The notes: a model not told the origin generated them from the letters alone. A stretch of 64,000 nucleotides of DNA from Erythroxylum novogranatense (GCA_029891385.1 CM057228.1:34475023-34539022), one strand, 5' to 3'. Counted from the stretch's first letter, positions 30,373 through 43,331 are shown. Numbers and translations: made by a program.

Positions 30373-31620
30373 GGTTAATACTATTCTGATCCAAACATAT
30401 CGGTATTTGATACCGGATGTCGGTCATACATATGAAATGATATGCAGGGGCATCGGGACGATGAAAAGCTCATAAAAGAGAACTAGACCTTTGTGTAGGT
30501 AATGCAACAAGAGTTGCTACATTTGCCGTAGGCACTTATGTCTTGTTACTCCCTCTTGGGCTTGTATTCAAATTGGATGATTGACATTTTGTACTGTTTT
30601 AAACAAAGAACATATTGTATGTTTCATGTTTAATTAGATTTGGTTTCCATTGGACTTTTAGTAGCAATGGTTGTTCTATTAGTTCTAATGGAATGCTTTA
30701 TGGTGCTGGTACATTATGCAATAGAAATGACATATTAGATATGTCATATCCGCTATGAATGTCAATGACGCGGAAAGACATAATCGAGATAATTTAAAAT
30801 CAACTTACTTATGGCATTGTCGACGGCCATATAAATGAGACACGCATCGCTAAGCTCCATAAGAGTGGATGTTTAGGGTCATTTGATTATGAATCATATG
30901 ACACATGCGAATCTTGTTTATTAGGCAAGATGACTAAGTTATCCTTCAATGGAAAGGATGAGCGATGGATTATTAGACCTAATACATTTAGATGTATGTG
31001 GTCGATGTCCATCCATGCGAAGTGGTTGTCGTTACTTCATTACTTTTATCGATGATTATTCACGATATGGGTACATGTATCGATGAGATACAAATCAAGC
31101 GTTTGAAAAGTTCAAACAATTGAAATGAAGTAAGCGATTTGGTATAAGTATCAAGGCATTACGATCTGATCGTGGTGGAAAATATTTAGACCAACAGTTT
31201 TGGATTATCTCAGAGATAATGAGATTTTATCTCAGTTCACTCCACCTTGCACGTCGCAGAACAATGGTGTGGCTGAAAGGAGAAATCGAACCTTGTTAGA
31301 CATGGTGCGATTGATGATAGGTTTTGCTGCTTTTAGGGTATGCGCTCGAGGCAGCTGTTTACTTGTTAAACAGAGTTCCATTAAAGATATTGATGTTACT
31401 CCGTATGGAGATATGGACTAACTGAAAGCCCGATCTTTCTAAGTTGAAAGTTTAGGGTTGTCACCTTATGTGAAGCGGACACGGTCAGATTAACTTGATG
31501 CAAAGTCGACAGTGTTTGTTAAATGGAATATTAATTCTACCTTGCTTAGGAAAAAAGTGTTTGTTTCAAGCATCTTTGTTTTCTTAGAAAAGAGTTTCTT
31601 ACGTAAGAGGACGGTGGGAG
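30373..31620 (+). pseudogene. Copia E protease and integrase, broken
   Basis: The protease active site is kept: ISVFDTGCRSYI near 30400-30435, with catalytic Asp-Thr-Gly. The pre-integrase region follows (30810-30955, with LHKSGCLGSFDYESYDTCES). The integrase core has FITFIDDYSRYGYMY (31035-31080, first catalytic Asp in HLDVCG just upstream), ALRSDRGGKYLD (31150-31185) and SQNNGVAERRNRTLLDM (31255-31305, catalytic Glu). Frames change several times, for instance near 31190, and the integrase C-terminal part is short. Confidence 0.8.
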
Positions 31621-31739
31621 CAAAATTGAACTTGGAGAAGTTCAAGATGCTCGAACAAACATAGATCAAGCTGCTGAACTCAAACTGTCACTCATACGGA
31701 TGAGGTAACAGTTCAACCTTCTATTACACACAATTTACG

Positions 31740-33240
31740 TGGGTTAAGTAGGATCGCCTTGTTCGAGAGATATGAATTTCTCGTAAGTGAACAGAATGAC
31801 GTATTGCTCATATGAAATGATGTGCCTACTACCTATGAACAGGTTCTGAAAAGTTCAGAGTCTGGAAAATGGCTTCGTGCCATGAAATCTGAAATGGATT
31901 CCATGTATGAAAACCAAGTATGGAATTTGGTTGTTACACCTGAAGGGATAAAACCCATAGGGTGCAAAGAGGTTTTAGAAGAAAACAAACATGGATGGTA
32001 ATTTGATTACCTATAAAGCAATGCTTCTGGTTAAAGGATTTCGTCACAGACAAAGAGTTGACTATGACGAAACCTTCAGCCCCGTAGCAATGCTTAAATC
32101 CATTAGGATACTCCTAGCCATTGCCACTCATTATGATTATGAGATATGGAAAATGGATGTGAAGACAGCTTTCCTGAGAGGAAATCTACCCGAGGATGTG
32201 TATGACACAACCTGAGGGCTTCACTTCCATCGATGGCGAAAAGGTATGCAAGCTTCAGAAATCCATGTTTGGATTGAAGCAAGCATCCAGGAGTTCGAAT
32301 ATCCGTTTTGATGAGGTAATCAAAGAGTTTGGTTTCTCATAAAATTCGGATGATCATTGTGTGTATAAGAAGGTTAATGGGACTGCAATCGTTTTCCTTG
32401 TGTTGTATGTAGATGACATCTTTTACTCTAAACGATGTCTCTATCTTCAATCGCTTAAAATTTGGTTGTCCAAACAATTTGCCTTGAAAGACCTTGGTAA
32501 AGCAACCTATATCCTTGGGATATAGATTTATAGAGATAGATCAAAGGTTGCTTGGTCTTTCACAAGCATCGTACATAGTTGAGATGCTAAAGAGGTTTAG
32601 CATGAAAAGATGCTATGTACGAAGCCCGATGTATCGTATGCTTTAAGTGTTACAAGCAAATACCAATCGATTCCTAGTGAGAGTCACTGGGTGGCTGTCA
32701 AGAATATCCTCAAGTACTTGTGAAGCACTAAGGATGTTTTCTTGATGTTTAGAGATGGAAATCTCCTAGTGAGCAGGCATTCAGATGCCAGTATTTAATC
32801 TGATAAGGATGATTCTGAATCACGATCAGGTTATATACATTCACACTGAATAGCGTGGCGGTCAATTGAAAGAGTTTCAAAACAAGAAAGAATTGCTGAT
32901 TCAACAACCGAGGCAGAGTACATCCCATGAGATCTTGTGAAAGGAAGCGGTTTGGATCAAAAGTTCATTCTTGAACTTGATCTAATCCCTAGTCGTGATA
33001 GGCCCATAGGATTGTATTGTGATACAATGGGGCTAGTCGCAGTGAAAGGAATCAAGGTCTTATCGACGATCCAACATTTACTCCGCCAATTCGGGAGATC
33101 ATTAGTCGAGATGATGTCCTGATAGAGAGAAATCCCACAGAGCAAAGTGTTGCTGATCCGTTGACAAAGCCATTGTCACAGGAGAATTGTGATTCTCATG
33201 GACGCGCTTATGGTATTAGATACCAAGGCGATTGGCTTTA
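31740..33240 (+). pseudogene. Copia E reverse transcriptase-RNase H, broken
   Basis: RT motifs in order: WLRAMKSEMDSMYENQVWNL (31870-31930), VDYDETFSPVAMLKSIRILL and MDVKTAFLRGNLPE (within 31991-32215), LQKSMFGLKQASRSSNIRFD (32250-32310), the catalytic YVDDI (32407-32421) and DLGKATYILGI (32490-32525). RNase H follows with SRHSDAS (catalytic Asp, 32773-32793), a stop, SESRSGYI, ADSTTEAEYI and ADPLTKPLS near 33150. Stops at about 32213, 32341, 32525, 32797 and 33122 show decay. The RT is related to that of Copia A and B. Confidence 0.85.
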
Positions 33241-33242
33241 GG

Positions 33243-33256
33243 TCAAGTGAGAGATT
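33243..33256 (+). other. Polypurine tract of Copia E
   Basis: TCAAGTGAGAGATT directly before the 3' LTR, a variant of the CAAGTGGGAGAT tract of Copia B. Confidence 0.75.
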
Positions 33257-35193
33257 TGTAAGTGGTAAGTCGACTTGTACCATGTGTAAGTCGACTTATG
33301 CTTGCTCGGTACCGATAAGTCGATTTATTCAAGGACGGTACTGTTTATTTGTGCCCTAAAGGCAATCCCCTTTAGCGCGTTTTATTCACAGTCCTATGCA
33401 GACTAAATGAATAAATAAAGAAAAGGCATAATTCATTAATTTGATGTTCATGAACATTGTTTATGAATTGATTGGATCTTTAATCAAATTAATGAAGTCC
33501 ATGATATATGACATAGCATGAAGGAAATTATGATGTGATCATACTACTGAGATTCCTATCATGTGCAATTATGTCAAGATATCTAAATTCTCCTAGTCAT
33601 AGGATTAATGAGGCCGGACATCATTAATCCGGACGGATTAACATATGTCATACTCCTTGATTGGATCAAGCGGTGGATCTCAAAACTGTAAATATGAGAT
33701 ATTTAGAGTTGACATATGGATGCTTACTAGTAGTAGTAAGTTCATTGGATGACTGTCATGAGATCATCACATGGATATCTTATCTAAATGTCGTGATAAT
33801 CTCATCATAGCAATGGTGCAAGTATCCTTAGACTTGAGGTACTCGGGGCTATCTTGAATCTTGATCACGTGCTGACTCCATTCCTTGTTGCCTTCGGAGG
33901 TAACTCATAGGGTGGTGCTTGGAGTGCAGTTTGAGGTATTGAAGATAATTGAGTAGCCAATAAAGGATTCACCACTTCGGATTAGCGTAAGAGATACCCG
34001 TAGCCTCTTGTCGGGATCATTACTCGGAAATCTCGGCGGAGAATATGTCATGAAGAGTGTCTTCATGGACATATAGAGTAATGAGTCTAGACAAGAACTC
34101 ATTATCACTGGGCTGGACTTGGTCTAGTAAGAGTTGACACTTTGACCATACTCATAACCAAGTGGGGTATAGGATGGTGAAAGGACGAATTGCGATAATT
34201 ATCTATGGAAGGGTTCGTGATCCGGTTCGTAATGAATACATCAAACCGATTACTTTCCGGTCAATTGGGGTCATGATGTGTTGCTAGATACCGCTCATGA
34301 CTTGCTTTATTAATTGTTAATCTAAGTGGTCAACATAACCGGAACCTAAAGGGTCACACGCGTAAGAGTGACTTAGAGAATCAGTAAAATAGTAATTGGA
34401 CGAGTTCCAATTATGGAGAGCATTAGGATTAAATGGATCCCGATGAGATCGAGATATGTCCCGATGAGATCGCGACATCAATATTGCTAAGAAAGGTTTA
34501 GGAATTTGTTTGACCTTAGGGCAGTCTTCTGTAGCCGTAGAGATAGAACCCAAGATATGGTTGGACCGCTTTAGCAATTATATATAATTAATTAATTAAT
34601 TAATTAATTAAAAATTAATTAATTAATATATATATGTATAAACGTGTAAAAGGAGGAGATAGCTTCCAAGGAAGCTTTGACCAAATCAATTGTCTTTATT
34701 ACATTAATGGTTTAATGTATATATATATGCATCCACGTGGATGCTTCACCTCTAGCATTTTCCTTGTCTTGAATTGTTCAAGACATACATATATATCTAA
34801 AAGGATATTGATGAAGGATGGTCGAGAGAGAGAGAATAAGAGAAAAAGACTTAAGTGTTAAGTTGTTATGAAAAGTAAGTTTTCAAGCTTCCTCTCTCAC
34901 GATTCTCTCATCTTCTCCAAGCTCCACCAACGTCCATTCACTTGCTCTCCAAGGACAGAGGTAGGGTCTAGCAGCCTTTATTCTGTTCTAGCTATTCCCG
35001 GGTCAAAGGGGTTTGATCCGGTTAGGTTTTCTGATCTCTGCGTGGATACCTTTAGAGATAGTCTCTATTGGCTATTCAGGTTTGAGGTCTTCATACCGAC
35101 ACCTGGATCCTGGGTTTCGGGAAAGTCCCGGGAATAAAAATTTTTGTTTTCCGCTGCCGGTACATGTGATGTACCTCCCGGGATTTTCCTACA
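33257..35193 (+). repeat. Copia E 3' LTR
   Basis: 1,937 bases from TGTAAGTGG to GGGATTTTCCTACA. It begins with the palindrome-bearing extension (exact AAGTCGACTT at 33267-33276 and 33288-33297, AAGTCGATTT near 33316). After it come the GTGCCCTAAAGGCAATCCCC sequence, hairpin ATGAAGA-GTG-TCTTCAT near 34050, an AT-palindromic stretch (34579-34640) and the G-box palindrome (34729-34744). Confidence 0.88.
34729..34744. promoter_or_regulatory. G-box palindrome in E 3' LTR
   Basis: Same 16-bp palindrome GCATCCACGTGGATGC as at 26921-26936, again after a TATATATAT run. The older nested LTR keeps only CATCCACGTG near 22453. Confidence 0.55.
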
Positions 35194-37375
35194 GTTGAAC
35201 ATGGAATAAATTACTCCCTTTTGAAGCCCATTAAACTCTAGCCATTGCTACATTTTCAAGAGGAGAGAGGTACCTAGCCAAGCATAACTCTAGGAGATTT
35301 CACAACTGGGAACCCACTGGAAACATCCTTGGTAGTAGTTGTCGATGAAGGAGCAGAATGGTGAAGTGGATGAGAGGGGATGAAGGTGTGTGGAAGAAAT
35401 TTTGAAGGTAGAGAGAGTGAGTGTGTGTTCAAACTCTATCTGCTATCTCATCCTTTCTTAACCTAAAATAGATAGGTTTTAAAAGAAACGGGTTATGGTT
35501 CAGGTTGCATAGTGGGTAAACTTTCAAAAATGGTTCAGGTATTTAAAAGTTCGCTGCAGCGAACTTTTCTCGAAATTTTTAGCTTGGAGTGTTAGTTCTT
35601 TCGCCACAGCGACAGAATTAATTCACGTTGCAGCTAGCTTTTCTCGAAAGTTCTGTTTGGAATTCTTCATACTTCATCGTCGCGACACATCATCCTTTCA
35701 CCGCGACGAACTTCCTTTTACACTTGTTGACTTATTGACTCATCATCTTCAACCTTCCTTTGACTCTACTTCTTCTTCTTGAGTCTCCTACAATGAACAA
35801 ATGGTAGTTTGCAGTGTCAACTGTTCTCAAAAAATTAGTTAGTGCAATTAATAATAATTTGTGACAATTTTCTCTCAAACTACATAAAGTAAAGACACGC
35901 ACTCAAGAGTCAAATTAATAATAAAATCTAAAAATAGGAGCTAAGAAGTGTAGTAAAAACCATGAAAATGTCTCCAATTTATATAATAAACTTGCGCTCA
36001 ATCAAATTCCCCCACACTTAGACTTTTGTACTCTTGGAAAAAGTTTATAAAAGTTAAAGAGTCACAAGTGCAAAAAAAATTTTTTTTTGACCATGCTTAA
36101 AATGAGAGTAGGAAATTGGTAAAATCACTTTCTCATAAATCAATCAAAGCAGACTGAAAGAACGCCAAGAAAATAAACACTATAAGAATTTAATCCAAGA
36201 GATTGAGCAAAAGAGATTTCACTCAAGGCAAGGTGTTTACTCTCAACTCACTTGTTTTTGGGATAATTTCACTCTAAAATATGCTTAGTCCACTCTCTAC
36301 CATAAGCTTGTGATAGTTCTACCTCTCCATTACAAGAACTATAATTTCAAAAATCAAGAGGACTTTTCAAGGTTGTTATGTACGGAAGGTTAAATGAAAT
36401 GGATGGAACAGAAGAAAGAAAAATGAGTACATGAACCACAATTATGAAATAAACTTCAAATGTGAGTAAGACAATATTTACACAAACAACAGTATAATCT
36501 ATCACTTAACCATTTTTTTAAAATATTTTTTTCATTTTCTTTTCTTCCTTGGTTTTTCTCAAGAACCAATTTCTTGGGAGAAAAATTTTTACAAGGATAA
36601 ACTTGAAAGGAACAGGAAGTAAAATAGTGACGCCTATAAGAAGATGTGTGCATGTACTAAAAAATATGGCTCAAGGGGCTAGCAATAGATAAGTGTTTAG
36701 GGAGTTTGATCAAGCTTTGATCAAGAATTAAAACAAGGTTTAGAGAGTTATGAAATTAAGCATATACACACAACAATGAAAGAATTCAGGCCCAAATATC
36801 CTTCCAACAAGGTTAATATCTCAATTAACAATCTCAAGGTTTAAAAAAGCGTAAAGTGCTACTTTATCAGCGTACCCTCACTTACTTTGTGTTGAAAACA
36901 TTGAAAATGAAATTAGCCAAAACCAACTATCATTAGAAAAATAGAAGGTATTTTCAAAAACACAGGGACCACTTTGAAACTTATAAAATCTTTGAGATAC
37001 AAGAGTGATAAGAATATAATTAAGGAGAATTATCGAAATAAGGCAATTTTAAAACATTTTCTGTGAAGAGTATGGCGTCGTCGCAGCGAAACCAAGAGTT
37101 CATCATAGCGAAAAATTCATTTCGCAACGTTGTCACGACGAAGACTTTCTTCGCCACGGAGAAAAATTACAAAAACATTTGAAACAAGTGATTGGCCTCA
37201 ATGAACAAGTTTAAAATTTTCACATTACAATTAATTGACGTGCACAAGCGGTTAAATGGCCGAAAATGATGCACAATGCATAAACAAGAATTGTAAAATG
37301 AAACATCCCCCACACTTAAACATCATATTGTCCTCAATGTGAAGAACAAATAACACAAATATGCAATGAAGGGGA
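35194..37375. other. Unclassified non-coding repeat-like DNA
   Basis: About 2.2 kb between Copia E and Copia A with no supported gene. It has CCCCCACACTTA phrases (36008, 37308), of a kind I associate with non-coding parts of plant Gypsy elements. It also has two CpG-rich blocks rich in GCGAC/CGCGAC (35554-35730, 37075-37160) and a 24-bp perfect palindrome at 35545-35568. It may be the rest of an older LTR or leader into which the neighbours inserted. The open frame at 36456-36653 is not recognisable. Confidence 0.5.
35545..35568. repeat. 24-bp perfect palindrome
   Basis: AAAAGTTCGCTG (35545-35556) is followed at once by its exact reverse complement, with no loop. Confidence 0.95.
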
Positions 37376-37462
37376 TGTTGGATCGGAAAAAGAAAGCATG
37401 CTTAGTATGGAGAAACGATAGATTTTAAAACTTTTTAAGAAATCATCTTGCAGCGGAAGCAA
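37376..37462 (-). repeat. Copia A 3' LTR, first 87 bases
   Basis: It starts TGTTGGATCGGAAAAAG and is the reverse complement of the last 87 bases of the Copia B LTR (45318-45404). Interrupted at AGCAA by the solo Gypsy LTR. Confidence 0.9.
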
Positions 37463-40374
37463 TGTAGCGCCCCCTCACCGTAGGGTACACATTGGGAAAC
37501 CCAAGGGTCGCTCCGACACGTATCCTACGATAAAGGTTCACTACTAGAAAATTTCGTTCAATATCCACATGGCATTGCAATCATTTAAAACGCAATATAA
37601 CAAAAATCAGTAAATTATCATCCAAAATAATTGTATCTGATACAGTCATCCAATGTCAAAATAGACAAGTCTATCAGTCTCCTAACAAAATCAAAAGGAA
37701 ACGATACAAGCATCTATCCTAAGTCATCCCCAGCTAACCCACCGACCGACACATGTGCCATCACGCCTCTTGCCAAAGACTCGCACGGCGGAAATAATAT
37801 CTTGAGCTAGAGTCTACTCTATCGGTCTGAAAAATATAATGCAATTTTGGGTGAGTTTATGAACTCGGTGAAAACCATCATTGATGGTTCACTCAAATCA
37901 TGCATTCGCGCATATTGCATACAACATATCTCGATAATATCTGATCAGCGGTATTATATACAATTTACGATGATACATAATAGTTTACGATATCTCATCA
38001 CGATGTCGGTATTATGCGACAATTCAGATAGACTAACACTTATCGATATTATATTACGATTCACATTAAATCATGTCATTGTCACAATTCAGTCATTCAT
38101 TCACAATAATTTACATTGTGATTCTGATCATTCACGATGATCACATCACATCATTTCGGGCATTGATACAATATGCAATGCGTGCGACTCTTTTCCAGAT
38201 TATTGATGTTGTGCCCAAGTCTTTGAGTCGGTGATCGATTGACGGCGTCGAGATTTCTCCCTCGGGCTAGGCCCAACGATGCTGATGCTTAGGGATAAAT
38301 CCCCTCGGGCTCGAGGCGGCCGATAAGCGATGATCGATGGGATCGTCGAGATTTCTCCCTGGGCTAGGCGGTCGAGTAATTGCAACTTGGGTCACATTCC
38401 ATTATCGATCATGTATTTATGCATGCAATGCAAGATTTTCAGTGATTCAATGTGCGGCTATAAAAGCCCGATGTTCATTTCTTAGTGTCATCGATAATTT
38501 AGCCCAATCTGATGGCGCATCTGATTCGATCGTACACTTTTTAGTCATCGGTAGTCATACGATTGCAATTCACATTGTTGGTTCCATACTGAAGAACATG
38601 CAATTCAGTCATATACATTTCATTGGTCTTCTGATGTACTTCTATCACATACAATTCAGTAGTCAACGTAGATCACAGAAGGCATTTAGGCAGTCAGGAA
38701 TTTGAAAAACCATCTAGGTTACTCACCTGTTACTCCCGAGCTATTGCTTGGAAGTCCCAGCAATGTCCGTGGAACGACGATCCAACGGAACCTCTATAAC
38801 AGTAAAGTACAGTCTATTATTAATCGCTCAATTAACCAATACAGTAATGCATATGTCTTAGTGAAACGATGTACCATGCATGTTCACGATTTTTCGGTGC
38901 CAAAACCCAATTTCGGTACTTTAATGCTCAATCCTATCTCTTTGTTCAATAGGTCGACAATATTTGATCCATCCTTAAAATCCAATCAATTTTCCTCAAT
39001 TTGAATTCCCTATAACAATTTCCTATTTATCGGGTCAAACCTAAATTGAAATTCCCAATTAAAACTCAATAGTCTCAATTTGACATTTAGGTCACTCTAT
39101 GCACCATAATTGACCTTAATCTCTATAATTCATTACCAATAAAATCCAATCTAATTCCATAATTATTCTCATTTTGTAGACCTCTTTCCCAGTTCACAAT
39201 GAATGCTGAATCACCTCAATTGGAGGTCTACACAAAAGTTATACCCAACAATCCAAAATCAATCCCATTCGCGCGACCACGCGCCTTCATCGCGCCATAT
39301 ACATTCGGATTGCTGCGCGCGCATGCAGCTTGTAATCCTTAGCCGCGATGCTCGCGTATGTCTCGGCGGCGCGATAATTCACCCGCTTCGCAGTGGCGTC
39401 CCATACCAGCTCGTCGCGTGACGAATATATATTAAATCGTCGTTGGGCTCAAGGCGAGCAGCGCAAAAAGCGGATTTCCTTCGTCTTCTCCGATCGCATT
39501 TCCGCCATTAATGACATTAAAACCCCATAATCACTCCAACAACTCAAATAACCAAAATAAATGCCATAGAAACTATCAATAGCAACATTAAAACCGATAA
39601 AACTTACCAATCACTCTTAGATATGAAAATCTCAAGAAATCACGTAAACCCTAATCTTTCTCAAATCAACGATTTTCCACTCTCTGACTCCTCGATCCTT
39701 CATCAAACACAATGAACCAATTAGTCTTGCACAATAAGGAGAACACCATAAGGAGAAATCAAGAAATCCTCACCGATGAGAGGAATCATGAAGTCACCGT
39801 GGGAGGAGGAGAAGAAAACTTCATGATTGCTTTAGAAAAATTTCCCCGATTTCAAGTCTACGCTATATATGCTATATATAGCTATAGGTCTTCTAATCAG
39901 TCCAAATTTCAGTCTCAAATTTTCAATGGCTCCAACTATAATTCATCTAACAGTAAAACTCTAATTTTTCCATTGCCATTGAACAGTTCTTTCAGTAATA
40001 TTCAGTCGATCGATCGACACCCAAATATTTTCCGGTCCGGGCATTCTCACCCGAATTTCCCAAAAATTTCCTATAAGCCACTATAAAATACCAGTCACTC
40101 ATAAACTATTCTAAATCAGTCAATTGAACCCAATTACTCTAATTTTTCTTAATTAATCACGATTTAAGCAGTCCAGTCAATTCGATCAGTTCCAATTCAC
40201 AATTAAATATCGGAAAATCATGAACGCATGTACCAATGAACATATGCATATGCAGTAGACCAGTTCCTCTATAATTAGAGGCCAGTAACATGCTCGGTCG
40301 ATAAATCTGATGAGGCCTATCGATCGGTCTCATAATTACCATAATACCCTTGCTAACAGTAACGGGATGTTACA
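37463..40374 (-). repeat. Gypsy solo LTR in Copia A LTR
   Basis: 2,912 bases from TGTAGCGCCCC to GGGATGTTACA, with AGCAA on both sides (37458-37462 and 40375-40379). It is a relative of the C LTR but clearly another subfamily. A TATA-like stretch lies at 39864-39880 on the minus strand, about 500 bases from the LTR start. A CpG-rich block is at 39270-39430, and a GTCGAGATTTCTCCCT phrase recurs near 38249 and 38344. No genes; the open frames inside are chance. Confidence 0.9.
39864..39880 (-). promoter_or_regulatory. Candidate TATA box of solo LTR
   Basis: TATATATAGCATATATA on the minus strand, placed as in the other Gypsy LTRs of the window. Confidence 0.4.
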
Positions 40375-42384
40375 AGCAATATATCCAAATCAACATGCTA
40401 ATCTATACATGATATGGTATAAGGATAATAAAACCAAGAACAAGATAAAAGGACTTATCGACTCCTTCACTACAGCTTTAAATCCTCGCTGCGCTATCCT
40501 CTCCTTCTTATATCCAAATCCTTTGCCTTTGAGTCTTTTCCTTTAGCAATCTATCTTCTTCCTTGTTGTAGTATCCTCAACCAATTAGATTTACCACTTG
40601 TTCTTCAAGGACAACTAGGTTAACAAAATCCTTTGGTGGGAAAGGAGAAGAAATATTTGGAGGAGATTTTCTTAGAAGAAGAAGAACCAAAATTGAAACT
40701 CTTTCAATTCTTTCACTTAGGAATTTCGGTTCTACCTTGCATGAATGGAGAGAATGTCTAAAAACTATGAAAGAACCCTTTCTTACATCTCAATTTCGAA
40801 ATATGCATGAATGGAAAGAGTGAGAGGCATCCAATGCATCACTTCTTACATTAACCACTCATCAAATAGCCAATAAATGAGACTTACTTCATTTATCTTT
40901 AAAATGGCTATTTGAAAAGACCATAACCTATAATTGAATACCCATTTCGGTTTTGGCAAGAAGAAAGAAGGAAGATGGTCCATCTAATGCACATATTTCA
41001 TCTTTAATCTAATGAATGCAAATAGGTTACATGCCAACATTAAAAGCCAACCATTAAACCATTTAATGGTAAGTTCATAACTCCATTTAATAATGATGAA
41101 CCATAATAAAGACCATCTTTATTTAGTAATTTAATGTCAAATGTGTGGTTACACATCTAACCTAACATAATTTCAAAATTGCTTCTTCTTCATTTAAAAA
41201 AAATTGTTTTAATATAATTAATCTAATCGATTACATTAAACCAAAACAAGCCCATTTCTAAATGAACATATGGGCTTCCAATTAACCATTAATTAGTATA
41301 AGCCCATCATTCAATTATGGACTTCTAAAGCCTCCAAACTACTTCTTACATAGCTTGATAACCTTCCTTAAAGGCAAGTGGAAATCTTATTGGACTTTGA
41401 TAATTGAGCTCGATAAGCCCGAAATAATTGATCTCATTGGAATTAATTCTAGCTTATTAACTAAATGTCATTCCACTAAAGAAAATTAGTTGAACTCTTG
41501 AATTATTAAATATTATGAGAATATGTCAATTGCAAACCCTATTTAGAACCTTATTATAGCCATCCGCACAATAAAGGGTAAAATTACCGTTTTACCCTTA
41601 TGTTGGTTTTCCTTGTAGATCTCTCATTTTACTTTATATGGTGATTAACACATAAGATCTCATCTTAGTGTTAAGACTTGATGGGTAGCTAGTCCATCAA
41701 ACTCTGGCGCCAGTTTAATCACCAAATCTCCTTAAAACATCCGAAGAGATGATAACACTATAAACTCTTTATTTTAGTAAATGTTCACGATACATGTTTC
41801 AATTAATAATTTCAACATGCAGAACCTTTGGATTAATACCTGTAAAAATCCATTCCGATCATATCAAAATTATAATGAAACACATATGAGTTCACCTTTC
41901 ATCAAGATTGTGGTTCATAATAGCGAATGCTTAAGTTGTATGTTTTAAGATTAAAGTAACGACCCACTTTATTCTTGAAGACATACTTGATTCAATTCAT
42001 TTAATAGTGCCATTATCGATAGTCTACTACTATCATGATATGAAACTCATCATTCCCTTTAAGTAAACTCCTTTACTTATATGGAGATAAATCATAACAC
42101 TACGATCTAAACCATAATCAAGCGACCAACTTGATTATTCAGCGTGAATCAATTAATTGATTCTAATAATATACATGTTTCCCATACATCTCTATGTATA
42201 TGTATATTACTTACAAATGAATCTTGGTACCTTATGACCGGATATATAATGCTCATACAGATAAAGCCAAACTCTTTTGTTTTATTAATAATAAATATTT
42301 TCATTACAAAGCGTAATTGAAGAAGATAAAGTTACATGTAAATACACTTGTTTTCCGAGGCACTATATTTACATAACTCCAACA
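40375..42384 (-). repeat. Copia A 3' LTR, remainder
   Basis: About 2.0 kb, reverse complement of the B LTR, ending ACTCCAACA at 42384. With the first 87 bases the LTR is about 2.09 kb, against 2.07 kb for B. The sequence is colinear with 43332-45320 read backwards. Confidence 0.9.
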
Positions 42385-42397
42385 ATCTCCCACTTTC
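42385..42397 (-). other. Polypurine tract of Copia A
   Basis: The minus strand reads AAAGTGGGAGAT before the 3' LTR. Confidence 0.8.
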
Positions 42398-43331
42398 CTA
42401 AAGCAAGTTTGACATATCCTTCATTCCCATCCCTTCTAGGTGACCCTCAAGCTCTTTTGAGTCGATGTCTTTATGAACGGATCAAAAGGTTTTGCTCTGT
42501 AGGAATCTTTACCACATCCACTTCTCCACGTTGTATTATCTCCTTATGAGATGATACTTTAAACAATGTGTTTGGCGACTTTGTGGTTCCGAGGTTCTTT
42601 AGATTTAGCCATCGCCCACTATTATCACAATAAAGTGTAATGGCTTTTACGCCTCTGGAACTACCTCCAAATCATTTAGGAACTTCCGAGCGAGGGCTTC
42701 CTTCCTTTGCTTCACAAGCAAAGACGCGTACTCAACCTCCATAGTCGAATCAATACAAGATTGCTTGACACTCCTCGAACTATGGCTCCACCTCACTAAA
42801 GTAAATATAGAACCGTAAGTTGATTTCCTTGAATCAACATCGATTGAAATCGAAATCCGTATATCCCGTCGAAATAAGATTACTTCCAGAGTAAACAAGC
42901 ATTAAGTTCTTCGTCCCACGAAGATACTTAAGTATACACTTAACCGCAATCGAATGTTTCATTCTGGATTGGTGAAATCGCTACCGGTCCCCATCAAGTA
43001 ACAAATATCCGGTCTAGTGCACAAGCATTGCATACATCAAACTACCAAATGCTGAAGCATATGAAATGTTACGCATGCGTTCAACCTCCTCTTGGGTTTT
43101 AGGTGTTTGTTCCTTTGAAAGTTTGATTCCATGTCTAGTAGGAGTGAAACCCCTCTTGGAATCTTGCATGGCGAACTTATTGAGCATATTCTCAATGTAG
43201 GTTAGTTGAGACAAAATTATCTTCTTGTTCTTACGATCCCTTATAAGTTTGATCCCTAGAACATAGGTAGCCTCTCCCAAATCCTTCATTGAAAACTGTT
43301 CATTCAGCCATCCCTTAACCGCAGATAACAT
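42398..43331 (-). pseudogene. Copia A RT C-terminal part and RNase H
   Basis: 43014-43331 is the RT end just after the YVDD region: MLSAVKGWLNEQFSMKDLGE, then YVLGIKLIRDRKNKKIILSQ and SYASAFGSLMYAM. RNase H follows in broken frames (42400-42960), with CIDSTMEVEYASL matching the Glu-bearing motif and weak remains of the first Asp block near 42850. Copia B sits exactly at the right edge of this piece. The other half of RT is at 62152-62865. Confidence 0.85.
43327..43331. other. Target-site duplication AACAT (left of Copia B)
   Basis: AACAT, repeated at 62147-62151, marks insertion of Copia B into the RT of Copia A. Confidence 0.92.

Larger units (their letters stand above)
26228..35193 (+). 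mobile_element. Copia E retrotransposon, decayed
   Basis: A plus-strand Copia element of about 9 kb. It has a 5'-truncated 5' LTR (26228-27391), primer site, a 2.2-kb leader with a palindrome array, gag, protease, integrase, RT, RNase H, polypurine tract and a full 3' LTR (33257-35193). Stops and frameshifts are dense, so no protein is intact. The left end is lost together with the 3' part of Copia D, so no duplication can be seen. Right flank is GTTGA. Confidence 0.85.
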
